Shown: positions 30,277 to 39,207 of the stretch, piece by piece | Numbering within the stretch: position 1 is the stretch's first letter | Layout of the letters: every line of letters starts with the position of its first letter | Assembly: GCF_016916835.1 (NCBI RefSeq) | Contig: NZ_JAFFIX010000001.1 | Coordinates: 310,001-374,000, forward strand | DNA: 64,000 bases | From: Actinacidiphila bryophytorum | GTDB taxonomy: Bacteria > Actinomycetota > Actinomycetes > Streptomycetales > Streptomycetaceae | Reading direction: 5' to 3' | Notes under the pieces: model-generated | Told to the model about the DNA's origin: nothing | The model's input: only the letters and a program-made list of their open reading frames with translations | Databases searched by the model: none | Translations under genes and position numbers: made by a program

Positions 30277-33200
30277 ATGCCCGACCAGACCGATTCGCAC
30301 ACCACCGCAGCCGACACCCCGGCGGAAGCCGCACCGGCCCGCCGCCGCCGCGCCGCCTCCCGCCCCGCAGGCCCCCCGGTCGGCGTGGCCGCGGAAGCCG
30401 ACACCGGCACCGGCTCCGCTGACGCGCCCGAGGCCGCACCGGCCCGGCGCCGTACGCGCAAGACCGCGGCCTCCGAGGCCGCCGCCACCGACACCGCAGC
30501 CGAGACCGGCGAGACCGCGGCGCCCGCGCGCCGCCGGGCGACCCGCAAGGCCGCCGCAGCGCCCGCCGCCGAGGAAGCCGCCGCGGACGACGCGGCACCG
30601 GCGCCCGCCCGCCGCCGCGCCACGCGCAAGGCTGCCGCTCCTGCTCCGGCTGCCGAGGAGACCGAGGCCGTGCAGGCCGCGCCCGAGGCTGCTTCTGACG
30701 ACGCTGCTCCGGCCCGTACCCGCCGCCGGGCGACGCGCAAGGCTGCCGCTCCTGCTCCGGCTGCCGAGGAGACCGAGGCCGCGGAGGCCGCGCCCGAGGC
30801 TGCTTCTGACGACGCTGCTCCGGCGCGTACCCGCCGCCGTGCCACCCGCAAGGCCGCGGCTCCTGCCGCCGCGCCCGAGGAGACGACCGACGCCGCCGAG
30901 GAGCCCGTCGCCGACGACGCCGCCCCGGCGCGTACCCGCCGCCGCGCCACCCGTAAGGCGACGGCTCCCGCCGGTTCGCCCGCCGTCGCGGAGGAGGCTC
31001 CCGCCGACGCGGAGGCCCCGGTCGAGGAGGCCGCTCCCGCCGAGGACGCGGCTCCCGCGCGTACCCGCCGCCGTGCCACGCGGAAGGCGACGGCTCCCGC
31101 CGGTTCGCCCGCCGTCGCGGAGGAGGCTCCCGCCGAGGCGGAGGCCCCTGCGGAGGAGCCCGCGGGGCGCACGGCCCGGCGGACCCGTAAGAAGGCGGCG
31201 CCCGCCGCGACCTTCTCCGCCTCCGGCGGCGACGGATCGCGCCGGCTCAAGCCCGGTGCGCTCGCGCCCCAGCCTGAGGCCGCCGACGCGTCCGCGGCTT
31301 CCGGCCCGGCGACCGCGTACACCGGCAAGGCGCTGCGCGACGGCGACGGCTGGGCCGTCGAGGTCGACGACGCCTACGAGATCCGCGGCTACGGTGCCAC
31401 CCCCGAGGACGCCGCCGCCCAGGCGGTGGCCGCGCTCGCCGACGCTTTCGGCATCGCCGCCGAGTCCGTGACGCTGGACGTGCGCACCGAGGAGGCGCCC
31501 GCCCGCGGCCGCCGCCGGGTCGTGCAGCCGCCGACCGCCGTCTTCCAGCCGCCGGTCTTCGGCGCCCCCGCGCCCGCCGCCGAGGAGGTGGAGGAGGCCG
31601 AGCCCGAGGCGGAGGCCGAGGAGCACGAGGGCGGCAGCTCGCGCCGCCGCAGGCGCCGCAGGGGCGGTGCCGCCGCCGATGCCGCGGCCACCGAGGCCGC
31701 GGAGAGCGCCGAGGCGGAGGCGGAGGAGCCCGAGGCGGAGGCCGAGGGCGACGCGGACGGCGAGGACCGCCCGTCCTCCCGGCGCCGCCGGCGCGGCGGC
31801 CGTCGCCGCCGCCGTGGCGAGGCCGCGGAGCACGACGAGAGCGCGTCCGGTGACGACGAGGACGAGGACGAGTCGCAGGAAGGCGACGAGGCCGAGTCCG
31901 CCGACGAGCACGAGGACGAGCACCCGCAGGGCGGCGGGTCCGGCAGCACCAGCAGCCGTCGCCGTCGCCGCCGCCGTCGCCGCGGTGGCGACTCCGGCGC
32001 GGACGACACGCACGGCAGCGACGTGGACGACCCGGAGCGTACGGTCGTCAAGGTCCGCGAGCCGCGGCAGAGCCACGAACCGCTCGGCACCGGCGCCGAC
32101 CAGGTGCAGTCCATCAAGGGCTCCACCCGCCTCGAAGCCAAGAAGCAGCGCCGCCGCGAAGGCCGCGAGCAGGGCCGCCGCCGCGTCCCGATCATCACCG
32201 AGGCCGAGTTCCTGGCCCGCCGCGAGGCGGTCGAGCGCGTCATGGTGGTCCGGCAGAACGGCGAGCGCACCCAGATCGGCGTGCTGGAGGACAACGTCCT
32301 CGTCGAGCACTACGTCAACAAGGAGCAGGCCACCAGCTACGTCGGCAACGTCTACCTGGGCAAGGTCCAGAACGTGCTGCCGTCGATGGAGGCCGCCTTC
32401 GTCGACATCGGCAAGGGCCGCAACGCGGTGCTCTACGCCGGTGAGGTCAACTTCGAGGCGCTCGGCCTGTCCGGCGGCCCCCGCCGCATCGAGTCCGCGC
32501 TCAAGTCCGGCCAGCCGGTGCTGGTCCAGGTCACCAAGGACCCGATCGGCCACAAGGGCGCCCGGCTCACCAGCCAGGTCAGCCTGCCCGGCCGCTACCT
32601 GGTCTACGTGCCCGAGGGCTCGATGACCGGCATCAGCCGCAAGCTGCCCGACACCGAGCGCGCCCGGCTCAAGACGATCCTGAAGAAGATCGTCCCCGAG
32701 GACGCCGGTGTCATCGTCCGCACCGCCGCCGAAGGCGCCAGCGAGGACGAGCTGCGCCGCGACGTCGAGCGCCTGCAGGCGCAGTGGGACGACATCCAGC
32801 GCAAGGCCAAGAGCGGCGGCGGCTCCAACGCGCCGACCCTGCTCTACGGCGAGCCCGACATGACCGTCCGGGTCGTCAGGGACATCTTCAACGAGGACTT
32901 CTCGAAGGTCATCGTCAGCGGCGACGAGGCGTGGGGCACCATCCACGACTACGTCTCCCACGTCGCACCCGACCTGGCCGACCGGCTGTCCCGCTGGACC
33001 TCGGAAGTGGACGTCTTCGCGACGTACCGCATCGACGAGCAGCTGCTCAAGGCGCTCGACCGCAAGGTGTGGCTGCCCTCCGGCGGCTCGCTGGTGATCG
33101 ACAAGACCGAGGCGATGGTCGTGGTCGACGTCAACACCGGCAAGTTCACCGGGCAGGGCGGCAACCTGGAGGAGACCGTCACCCGCAACAACCTGGAGGC

Positions 33201-34323
33201 GGCCGAGGAGATCGTCCGCCAGCTGCGGCTGCGCGACCTCGGCGGCATCGTCGTGGTCGACTTCATCGACATGGTCCTGGAGTCCAACCGCGACCTGGTC
33301 ATGCGCCGGCTGCTGGAGTGCCTGGGCCGCGACCGCACCAAGCACCAGGTGGCCGAGGTCACCTCGCTCGGCCTGGTCCAGATGACCCGCAAGCGGGTCG
33401 GACAGGGCCTGCTGGAGTCCTTCTCCGAGACCTGCGTCCACTGCAACGGGCGCGGCGTCATCGTCCACATGGACCAGGCGACCACCACCGGCGGAGGCGG
33501 CGGCAAGCGCAAGCGCCGCGGCGGCAAGGCCGCGGGCGGCGAGGGCCACGAGCACATCGCCGACGTCGAGGTCGAGACCGAGGCGGAGGCGGAAGCCGAG
33601 GAGCTTCCCGAGCTGGAGCCGATCGAGGTCGGCGAGTCCGACCTCGTCCCGGCGGTCGGCGACCCCGAGGAGGAGTGGTTCGGCAGCGCCGCCGAGGCCG
33701 AGGCCGCAGCCAATTCGTCCCGCGGCCGCAACCGGCGCCGCGGCGCCCGCAAGGCGACCGCCCCCGCCGGGGCGCCCGCCGCCGCGGCGGGCGAGGTCGA
33801 GCAGGCCTTCGTCGTCGTGCCGGTGAGCGAGCCCGACGTCGAGCCGCTGCCCGAGCCCGAGGTCTCCACGGAGCCGCCGGCCCGTACGCGCCGGCGGGCC
33901 ACCCGCAAGGCCACGGCTCCCGCGGGCTCGCCCGCGGCGGCGGAGGAGGCGGCCGTCGTGGTCGTCGCCGCCGAGGCGCCCGCCCCCGCGGCGGCAGCGC
34001 TGCCCGAGCCCGAGGTCTCCACCGAGCCGCCGGCCCGTACGCGCCGGCGGGCGACCCGCAAGGTGGCCGCTCCCGCGGGGTCGCCTGCGGCGGGCGGCGA
34101 CGCCGAGATCGTCGTGGCCGCGGCCGCTCCGGTCCCGGCCGAGGCCGAGCCCGAGGCCGTCTCCGCCCCCGCCTCCGCGGAGGAGGGCGCCGAGCCCAAG
34201 AAGCGGGCGGCCCGCAAGGCGCCCGCCAAGAAGGCGGCGGCGAAGAAGACGGCCAAGAAGGCTGCGGCCAAGAAGACCACGAAGAAGGCTGCGGCCAAGA
34301 AGTCCACAGCCCCCGCCGAGTAG
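30277..34323 (+). CDS. rne: Ribonuclease E/G family endoribonuclease
   Basis: 1348 aa. Layout: an N-terminal Ala/Pro/Glu/Arg-rich region (1-640) with at least six RTRRRATRKA-type repeats and Arg clusters alternating with acidic runs; an S1 domain (about 648-725); a catalytic core with VVVDVNTGKF (about 947) and VVVDFIDMV (about 993), whose Asp residues bind Mg; the Zn-link CVHCNGRG (about 1051-1058); and a tail with more RTRRRATRK repeats, ending in a Lys/Ala-rich stretch like histone H1. The size and scrambled arrangement, with the core in the second half, match streptomycete RNase ES. It cleaves rRNA precursors and mRNA. Long 5' region (216 bp) without genes. Confidence 0.95.
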   Translation: MPDQTDSHTTAADTPAEAAPARRRRAASRPAGPPVGVAAEADTGTGSADAPEAAPARRRTRKTAASEAAATDTAAETGETAAPARRRATRKAAAAPAAEEAAADDAAPAPARRRATRKAAAPAPAAEETEAVQAAPEAASDDAAPARTRRRATRKAAAPAPAAEETEAAEAAPEAASDDAAPARTRRRATRKAAAPAAAPEETTDAAEEPVADDAAPARTRRRATRKATAPAGSPAVAEEAPADAEAPVEEAAPAEDAAPARTRRRATRKATAPAGSPAVAEEAPAEAEAPAEEPAGRTARRTRKKAAPAATFSASGGDGSRRLKPGALAPQPEAADASAASGPATAYTGKALRDGDGWAVEVDDAYEIRGYGATPEDAAAQAVAALADAFGIAAESVTLDVRTEEAPARGRRRVVQPPTAVFQPPVFGAPAPAAEEVEEAEPEAEAEEHEGGSSRRRRRRRGGAAADAAATEAAESAEAEAEEPEAEAEGDADGEDRPSSRRRRRGGRRRRRGEAAEHDESASGDDEDEDESQEGDEAESADEHEDEHPQGGGSGSTSSRRRRRRRRRGGDSGADDTHGSDVDDPERTVVKVREPRQSHEPLGTGADQVQSIKGSTRLEAKKQRRREGREQGRRRVPIITEAEFLARREAVERVMVVRQNGERTQIGVLEDNVLVEHYVNKEQATSYVGNVYLGKVQNVLPSMEAAFVDIGKGRNAVLYAGEVNFEALGLSGGPRRIESALKSGQPVLVQVTKDPIGHKGARLTSQVSLPGRYLVYVPEGSMTGISRKLPDTERARLKTILKKIVPEDAGVIVRTAAEGASEDELRRDVERLQAQWDDIQRKAKSGGGSNAPTLLYGEPDMTVRVVRDIFNEDFSKVIVSGDEAWGTIHDYVSHVAPDLADRLSRWTSEVDVFATYRIDEQLLKALDRKVWLPSGGSLVIDKTEAMVVVDVNTGKFTGQGGNLEETVTRNNLEAAEEIVRQLRLRDLGGIVVVDFIDMVLESNRDLVMRRLLECLGRDRTKHQVAEVTSLGLVQMTRKRVGQGLLESFSETCVHCNGRGVIVHMDQATTTGGGGGKRKRRGGKAAGGEGHEHIADVEVETEAEAEAEELPELEPIEVGESDLVPAVGDPEEEWFGSAAEAEAAANSSRGRNRRRGARKATAPAGAPAAAAGEVEQAFVVVPVSEPDVEPLPEPEVSTEPPARTRRRATRKATAPAGSPAAAEEAAVVVVAAEAPAPAAAALPEPEVSTEPPARTRRRATRKVAAPAGSPAAGGDAEIVVAAAAPVPAEAEPEAVSAPASAEEGAEPKKRAARKAPAKKAAAKKTAKKAAAKKTTKKAAAKKSTAPAE

Positions 34324-34335
34324 CCCCTTCGCGCC

Positions 34336-34371
34336 CAGAGGGCGCCCCCTCAACCGGGGGGTGCCCTCTTT
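34336..34371 (+). terminator. Terminator after rne
   Basis: AGAGGGCGCCCCC, a short loop, then GGGGGGTGCCCTCTTT: a long GC stem followed by three Ts. It ends 48 bp after the rne stop. Confidence 0.7.
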
Positions 34372-34390
34372 CGGCGGTGCCGAGCACCCA

Positions 34391-34555
34391 GGGGCGCGGG
34401 GAATGGCGCGCCCAGCCTCCCCCAGCGCTTCGCCTGGGGGTGCCCCCACTCGCTTCGCTCGCCGGCCGGTGGTCCGGCACGGACCGAAATGCCCCTTTCG
34501 AACGGTGGTGATCCGCGCGCCCGGTGGGGGCTTGGCGCGCAGTTCCCCGCGCCCC
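34391..34555. repeat. Interspersed inverted-repeat element, copy D (opposite orientation)
   Basis: About 165 bp with arms GGGGCGCGGGGAATGGCGCG and GCGCGCAGTTCCCCGCGCCCC. The core repeats that of copy B in reverse complement, including the CCCCCAGCGCTTCGCCTGGG and TGCCCCCACTCGCTTCGCTC hairpin. A more degenerate relic (GGGCTGGGCGCGCCC...CCCCGCGCCCCCGAACGCTC) follows to about 34665. Together these fill most of the 516-bp gene-free stretch before rplU. Confidence 0.65.
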
Positions 34556-34689
34556 TGGAGTGGTGGCGGTCCGTCGCCACGTGACGGTGGGTGAGGGCTG
34601 GGCGCGCCCGCGCGGCGCCAGCCGCAGATGAGATGCAGCCCCGCGCCCCCGAACGCTCACCCCCTGCGTAAGGGGGGCCGGGGGGCGAT

Positions 34690-34718
34690 TTGACCGGGGT
34701 CAAGGGCCTACGTAAAGT
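34690..34718 (+). promoter_or_regulatory. Strong housekeeping promoter for rplU-rpmA
   Basis: TTGACC, 17-base spacer, TAAAGT: close to the HrdB (sigma-70) consensus. It leaves a leader of about 115 nt before the rplU GTG, containing a CCGGTCAGCCGG-type hairpin that might serve L21 autoregulation (inference). Confidence 0.75.
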
Positions 34719-34839
34719 TGAGCTTCGGCGTTTCACGCCTTCTCCTGAGCACATTCCTCCCGGTCAGCCGGGAGAGGCCCCCCGGGTTGTTGGGACGGCT
34801 GGCATCAGGGGTCCGAATCGAGCAGAGAGTGAGTTCCGC

Positions 34840-35163
34840 GTGTACGCGATCGTGCGTAGCGGTGGCCGCCAGCACAAGGTGGCCGTCGGCGACATCGTCG
34901 AGGTCGACAAGATTCCCACCGGCAAGGTCGGCGACGCCGTCGAGCTGTCGACGCTGCTCGTGGTGGACGGCGAAGCCGTCACCAGCGACCCGTGGGTGCT
35001 GGCCGGTATCAAGGTCGAGGCCGAGATCGTCGACCACCACAAGGGCCAGAAGATCGACATCCTGCGTTACAAGAACAAGACCGGTTACCGCCGTCGCCAG
35101 GGTCACCGCCAGCAGTACACGGCGCTGAAGATCACTGGCATCCCCGCCGCGGCTGCGAAGTAA
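34840..35163 (+). CDS. rplU: 50S ribosomal protein L21
   Basis: 107 aa, starting [17 protein letters not shown] and ending in the [17 protein letters not shown] signature of bL21, with a small Ala/Lys tail. GTG at 34840 gives the family length; the longer frame upstream is leader. Binds 23S rRNA. rpmA follows after 14 bp. Confidence 0.97.
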   Translation: MYAIVRSGGRQHKVAVGDIVEVDKIPTGKVGDAVELSTLLVVDGEAVTSDPWVLAGIKVEAEIVDHHKGQKIDILRYKNKTGYRRRQGHRQQYTALKITGIPAAAAK

Positions 35164-35177
35164 GGGACTGAGGAGAG

Positions 35178-35432
35178 ATGGCACACAAGAAGGGCGCATC
35201 GTCCACCCGGAACGGTCGCGACTCCAACGCTCAGCGGCTCGGCGTCAAGCGCTTCGGCGGCCAGGTCGTCAACGCCGGTGAGATCATCGTCCGCCAGCGC
35301 GGCACGCACTTCCACCCCGGTTCCGGCGTGGGTATCGGCAAGGACGACACGCTGTTCGCGCTGTCCGCCGGTGCTGTCGAGTTCGGCACGAAGCGCGGTC
35401 GCCGCGTCGTGAACATCGTTCCGGCTGCCTGA
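35178..35432 (+). CDS. rpmA: 50S ribosomal protein L27
   Basis: 84 aa, starting [21 protein letters not shown], typical of bL27. No Firmicutes-type N-terminal cleavage extension is present. It reaches the peptidyl-transferase centre. RBS GAGGAGAG. Co-transcribed with rplU and followed by a strong hairpin. Confidence 0.97.
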   Translation: MAHKKGASSTRNGRDSNAQRLGVKRFGGQVVNAGEIIVRQRGTHFHPGSGVGIGKDDTLFALSAGAVEFGTKRGRRVVNIVPAA

Positions 35433-35452
35433 ACGGCACGCTGAGGGCTTTT

Positions 35453-35501
35453 CCGAGGGCGGACCCGCTTCCCGGCACCAGGGAAGCGGGGCCGCCCTCG
35501 G
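35453..35501 (+). terminator. Terminator after rpmA
   Basis: CCGAGGGCGG-A-CCCGCTTCCC, loop GGCACCA, GGGAAGCGGG-G-CCGCCCTCGG: a 20-bp stem with one mismatch. It separates ribosomal genes from obgE, which is 56 bp downstream. Confidence 0.75.
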
Positions 35502-35557
35502 CGTGTTATGACTGCGCGTGAATGCGCGCAGACCCGTATGTATCTGGAGGAAACGCC

Positions 35558-37000
35558 ATGACCACCTTCGTGGACCGCGTCGAACTGCACGTCGCCGCGG
35601 GTAACGGGGGCCATGGCTGCGCCTCCGTGCACCGGGAGAAGTTCAAGCCGCTGGGCGGCCCCGACGGGGGCAACGGCGGCCGGGGCGGCGACGTGGTGCT
35701 GGTCGTGGACCAGGACGTCACGACGCTGCTGGAGTACCACCACAGCCCGCACCGCAAGGCCACCAACGGCAAGCCGGGGGAGGGCGGCAACCGGTCCGGC
35801 AAGGACGGTACGGACCTGGTGCTGCCGGTGCCGGACGGCACGGTCGTGATGGACAAGCAGGGCAATGTGCTGGCCGACCTGGTCGGCCAGGGCACCACCT
35901 TCGTGGCAGGGCAGGGCGGCCGCGGCGGCCTGGGCAATGCGGCGCTGGCGTCGGCCCGCCGCAAGGCGCCCGGGTTCGCGCTGCTGGGCGAGCCCGGTAT
36001 CGCGCGGGACGTGGTGCTCGAGCTGAAGACGGTGGCGGACGTGGCGCTGGTGGGTTACCCCAGCGCCGGCAAGTCCTCGCTGATCTCGGTGCTGTCCGCG
36101 GCGAAGCCGAAGATCGCGGACTACCCGTTCACCACGCTGGTGCCGAACCTCGGTGTGGTGACGGCCGGTTCGACCGTCTACACGATCGCCGACGTGCCGG
36201 GGCTGATCCCCGGCGCGAGCGAGGGGCGGGGCCTGGGGCTGGAGTTCCTGCGGCACGTCGAGCGCTGCTCGGTGCTGGTGCACGTGCTGGACACCGCGAC
36301 ACTGGAGTCCGACCGGGACCCGGCCACCGACCTGGACGTGATCGAGGCGGAGCTGCGGGCGTACGGTGCCGGGCTCGCGGACCGGCCGCGGATCGTGGTG
36401 CTCAACAAGATCGACGTGCCCGACGGGCGCGACCTGGCCGAGATGATCAGGCCCGAGCTGGAGTCCCGCGGCTACCAGGTCTTCGAGGTCTCCGCGGTCT
36501 CCCACGAGGGCCTGAAGGAGCTGTCCTACGCCCTCGCGAAGATCGTCGCCGACACGCGCGCCGCCCAGCCGGTCCAGGAGTCCACCCGGGTCGTCATCCG
36601 CCCGCAGGCGGTGGACGACGCGGGCTTCACGGTCACCGCAGAGGAGGACGGCCTCTTCCGGGTCCGCGGCGAGAAGCCCGAACGCTGGGTCCGCCAGACC
36701 GACTTCTCCAACGACGAGGCCGTCGGCTACCTCGCCGACCGCCTCAACCGCCTCGGCGTCGAGGACGAACTCCTCAAGGCCGGCGCCAAGCCGGGCGACG
36801 GCGTCGCCATCGGCCCCGACGACAACGCGGTCGTCTTCGACTGGGAGCCCTCGATGGCCGCCGGCGCCGAAATGCTCGGCCGCCGCGGCGAGGACCACCG
36901 ATTCGACGCCCCCCGCGCGGCTGTCACCCGTCGCCGGGACAAGCAGGCCGAGCGTGACGAGGCGGAACAGGAGTTCCGCGGCTTCGACCCGTTCGAGTAG
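35558..37000 (+). CDS. obgE: Obg/CgtA family GTPase
   Basis: About 480 aa. Glycine-rich Obg fold (1-157: [17 protein letters not shown]), GTPase domain with G1 [10 protein letters not shown] (about 166-175), [16 protein letters not shown] and NKIDVPD, then the OCT domain and a charged C-terminal tail. ATG at 35558 has TGGAGG 8 bases upstream. It couples GTP level to ribosome assembly; in Streptomyces it affects differentiation. The final 34 codons are inside the first unit of a tandem duplication that continues past the stop codon. Confidence 0.96.
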   Translation: MTTFVDRVELHVAAGNGGHGCASVHREKFKPLGGPDGGNGGRGGDVVLVVDQDVTTLLEYHHSPHRKATNGKPGEGGNRSGKDGTDLVLPVPDGTVVMDKQGNVLADLVGQGTTFVAGQGGRGGLGNAALASARRKAPGFALLGEPGIARDVVLELKTVADVALVGYPSAGKSSLISVLSAAKPKIADYPFTTLVPNLGVVTAGSTVYTIADVPGLIPGASEGRGLGLEFLRHVERCSVLVHVLDTATLESDRDPATDLDVIEAELRAYGAGLADRPRIVVLNKIDVPDGRDLAEMIRPELESRGYQVFEVSAVSHEGLKELSYALAKIVADTRAAQPVQESTRVVIRPQAVDDAGFTVTAEEDGLFRVRGEKPERWVRQTDFSNDEAVGYLADRLNRLGVEDELLKAGAKPGDGVAIGPDDNAVVFDWEPSMAAGAEMLGRRGEDHRFDAPRAAVTRRRDKQAERDEAEQEFRGFDPFE

Positions 37001-37103
37001 CCCGGGTGCGCCCGGTGCCCGGGTGGAGCCCGGGGCAGCCGCCCGATGCCGGTGAGGCCCCCTTGGGGCCGAGGCGTGCGAGGGGGCGTGGAGAGGATTC
37101 TGC
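36895..37103 (+). repeat. Tandem repeat unit 1 (obgE 3' end plus downstream DNA)
   Basis: A 209-bp unit: the last 106 bases of obgE, then about 100 bases with GCCCGGG-type hairpins, ending GAGAGGATTCTGC. It is followed head to tail by unit 2. Confidence 0.9.
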
Positions 37104-37313
37104 CCACCGATTCGACGCCCCCCGCGCGGCTGTCACCCGTCGCCGGGACAAGCAGGCCGAGCGTGACGAGGCGGAACAGGAGTTCCGCGGCTTCGACCCG
37201 TTCGAGTAGCCCGGGTGCGCCCGGTGCCCGGGTGGAGCCCGGGGCAGCCGCCCGATGCCGGTGAGGCCCCCTCGGGGCCGAGGCGTGCGAGGGGGGCGTG
37301 GAGAGGATTCTGC
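37104..37313 (+). repeat. Tandem repeat unit 2, with a non-functional copy of the obgE tail
   Basis: 210 bp, nearly identical to unit 1 (one T/C difference in CCCCCTTGGGG and one added G). It repeats the code for the last 33 Obg residues ([12 protein letters not shown]...FRGFDPFE) and the TAG stop, but without a start or GTPase part. This is a copy of a gene end, not a gene. Confidence 0.9.
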
Positions 37314-37346
37314 CCGCGGCTTCGACCCGTTCGAGTAGCCCGGGTG
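37314..37346 (+). repeat. Tandem repeat unit 3, truncated
   Basis: Only the RGFDPFE-stop segment and the following CCCGGG remain. About 80 bases of the unit start are missing. A more degenerate trace (TTGACCCGTTCGGGCGGAGC) follows at 37358-37386. Confidence 0.8.
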
Positions 37347-37450
37347 GTGCCCGTGGGTTGACCCGTTCGGGCGGAGCCCGGGGTGGGGGGAATGTCACCG
37401 TCTGTCATCTTCTGGGGTGTGGTGCTGCCGTCGGATGAATGCTCGGCAGA

Positions 37451-37456
37451 TATGAT
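37451..37456 (+). promoter_or_regulatory. Possible -10 hexamer TATGAT for the glycopolymer operon
   Basis: TATGAT is a near-perfect -10, 37 bp before the first glycosyltransferase start; the -35 is poor. If used, it marks the start of the forward glycopolymer operon (37.5-47.3 kb). Confidence 0.4.
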
Positions 37457-37493
37457 GTGAACAGTCAGAGCCCCGGTGGAGAGAGGTCGACGG

Positions 37494-39104
37494 ATGGGAC
37501 GCGTCAGCGTCGTAGTGGTCGTCTACAACGACGCAGAACGGCTCCCGACCGCCGTGCAGTCCGCACTGGACCAGACGCTGCCCGACGTCGACGTCGTGAT
37601 CGTCGACGACCACAGCCCCGACCGCAGCTTCGAGGTCGCGCAGGAACTGTCCGCCGCCCAGCCGGGCCGGGTCTCGGCCTACCGGCTGGCGGAGAACAGC
37701 GGTTCGGGCGGCGGTCCGCGCAACCGGGGCATGGCCGAGGCCACCGGCGACTACGTCATGTTCCTCGACAGCGACGACGTCCTGCCGCCCACCGCGGCCG
37801 AGGTGCTGCTGCGGGCCGCGCAGGAGCACGGCGCCGAGGTGGCCACCGGCAAGGCGGTGCGCCGCGAGCTGCCCGCGGGCCGCACCACGGTGTGGGCGCC
37901 GGGGCTGTACGACACCGACGCCGGCGCCGTCCTGCCCGGCTCGGTGCTGCACGGCATCGGGGCGCACCCCGAGATGCTGATGGACACCCTGGTGGTCAAC
38001 AAGCTCTACCGGCGGGACTTCCTCAAGCGCACCGGCCTGGCCTTCCCCAGCGGCATGCTCTACGAGGACTTCGTCTTCACCGGCCGGCTGTACGCGGCCC
38101 AGCCGGTGATGGCCGTCATCGCCGACCCGGTCTACGTCTGGCACGTGCGGCGCGCGGCGGCCAGCCTCTCGGTGTCGCTGCACCGCGCGGTGATCGAGAA
38201 CTGGCGGGACCGGGTGGCAGCCCACGGCCTGGTCGTGGAAGACCTGCGCTCCGCGGGCCTGGGCGAACTGGCCGAGGAGGCGCAGGCCAAGTTCGTCGAC
38301 TACGACCTGCCCATGTACCTGCGGGAGCTGCCGCAGCGCAGCGCCGAGTACCGCGCGGCCTGGTGGCGTATCACCCGCGAGCACCTCGCGGGCTTCGCCG
38401 CGTCCGCCTTCCCCCGCGCCAAGGCGCCTTACCGCTGGCTCGTCCGGTCGGTCATGGCGCTGCCCGAGCCGCCGGCCCCCGCCCTGCTGGGCAGGCTGGT
38501 GGAGTTGGCGGCGGCACCCCCGCGGCTGGTCCCGCCGTACGACGGCGACCGGGACCGCCCGCTGCTCGGCGACGGCCCCACGGCCGTACCGCTGGACGGG
38601 CTGGCGGCACTGCCCGCGGAGGAGCTGCCGGTGACCGTGGAGGGCACGGTCACCGCCGGCGCGACGGTGCGGGTCTCACTGCTGCTGCACGAGCTGTACG
38701 GGCGGCTGGCCGAGCTGGACCCGCGTACGGTCAGGGTCGAGCTGACCGAGCGCTCAGGGCTGCGCCCGCCGCTGGTGGCGCACGCCCCGCTGTCGGCGGT
38801 GAACGGCGGCTGGGCGGCGGAAGTGGCCTTCCCCGCGGGCGGCCTGGGCTCCCCGCGGCAGCTGACGTCGTGGTCGATGCGTGCCGAGATCGGGCACGCG
38901 GACGGTTCCGCGAGCACCACCGAGGTGCGTGCCGCCGAGGCGCAGCGCAGGCGGCGGGACACGGTCCTGCTGCCGCCCGGCCGGGTGCTCCTGGTGCGTA
39001 CGCATGTCTCCGAGCGCCGTGCGCTGATGCTGCGCTGCGCGGGCGGACTGGCCGGCGCGCGCCGGGCGGCGGGTTCTGTCCGGCGCAGACTGGCCGGCCG
39101 CTGA
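37494..39104 (+). CDS. Family 2 glycosyltransferase with C-terminal beta-rich domain
   Basis: About 536 aa. The N-terminal GT-A domain (about 1-230) has VVVVYNDAERLP, VDDHSPDRSFEVAQEL and the metal-binding FLDSDD (about 87-92). The middle is helical. Residues about 355-480 look like a beta-sandwich (GTVTAGATVRVSLLLHEL), and the C-terminus is basic. ATG at 37494 follows GGAGAGAGG. Its first 100 residues are nearly the same as those of the next gene, showing tandem duplication, but it lacks the TagF domain. Probably adds a sugar to a cell-wall polymer; donor and acceptor unknown. Confidence 0.85.
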   Translation: MGRVSVVVVVYNDAERLPTAVQSALDQTLPDVDVVIVDDHSPDRSFEVAQELSAAQPGRVSAYRLAENSGSGGGPRNRGMAEATGDYVMFLDSDDVLPPTAAEVLLRAAQEHGAEVATGKAVRRELPAGRTTVWAPGLYDTDAGAVLPGSVLHGIGAHPEMLMDTLVVNKLYRRDFLKRTGLAFPSGMLYEDFVFTGRLYAAQPVMAVIADPVYVWHVRRAAASLSVSLHRAVIENWRDRVAAHGLVVEDLRSAGLGELAEEAQAKFVDYDLPMYLRELPQRSAEYRAAWWRITREHLAGFAASAFPRAKAPYRWLVRSVMALPEPPAPALLGRLVELAAAPPRLVPPYDGDRDRPLLGDGPTAVPLDGLAALPAEELPVTVEGTVTAGATVRVSLLLHELYGRLAELDPRTVRVELTERSGLRPPLVAHAPLSAVNGGWAAEVAFPAGGLGSPRQLTSWSMRAEIGHADGSASTTEVRAAEAQRRRRDTVLLPPGRVLLVRTHVSERRALMLRCAGGLAGARRAAGSVRRRLAGR

Positions 39105-39152
39105 CCGGTGCAGATCATTGCCGCGTGTTCGATTTTTTTTGTCACTTCCCAC

Positions 39153-39168
39153 CCGCCGGATCCGGCGG
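39153..39168. promoter_or_regulatory. 16-bp perfect palindrome upstream of the GT2-TagF gene
   Basis: CCGCCGGATCCGGCGG, with an 8-T run at 39133-39140 just before it. It could be an operator, or part of a terminator for the previous gene on the other side of the T-run. No factor known. Confidence 0.3.
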
Positions 39169-39207
39169 CCCGATGGTCCGGCAGGCCGATGGAGGCGCTT
39201 CAGTACG

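Noticed and set aside
28189..34449. A 2086-codon open frame on the minus strand across the RNase E/G gene
   Set aside because: It is a shadow of the GC-rich rne gene: composition is Arg/Gly/Leu repeats mirroring the + strand code, with no domain and no RBS. The + frame has clear S1 and RNase motifs.
37006..37209. A 67-codon frame after obgE as a possible small gene
   Set aside because: It is the duplicated 3' end of obgE in tandem repeat unit 2, with no start region of its own.
36895..37386. CRISPR-like array
   Set aside because: The repeats are 209 bp, head to tail without unique spacers, and derive from the obgE coding end. No cas genes are seen.
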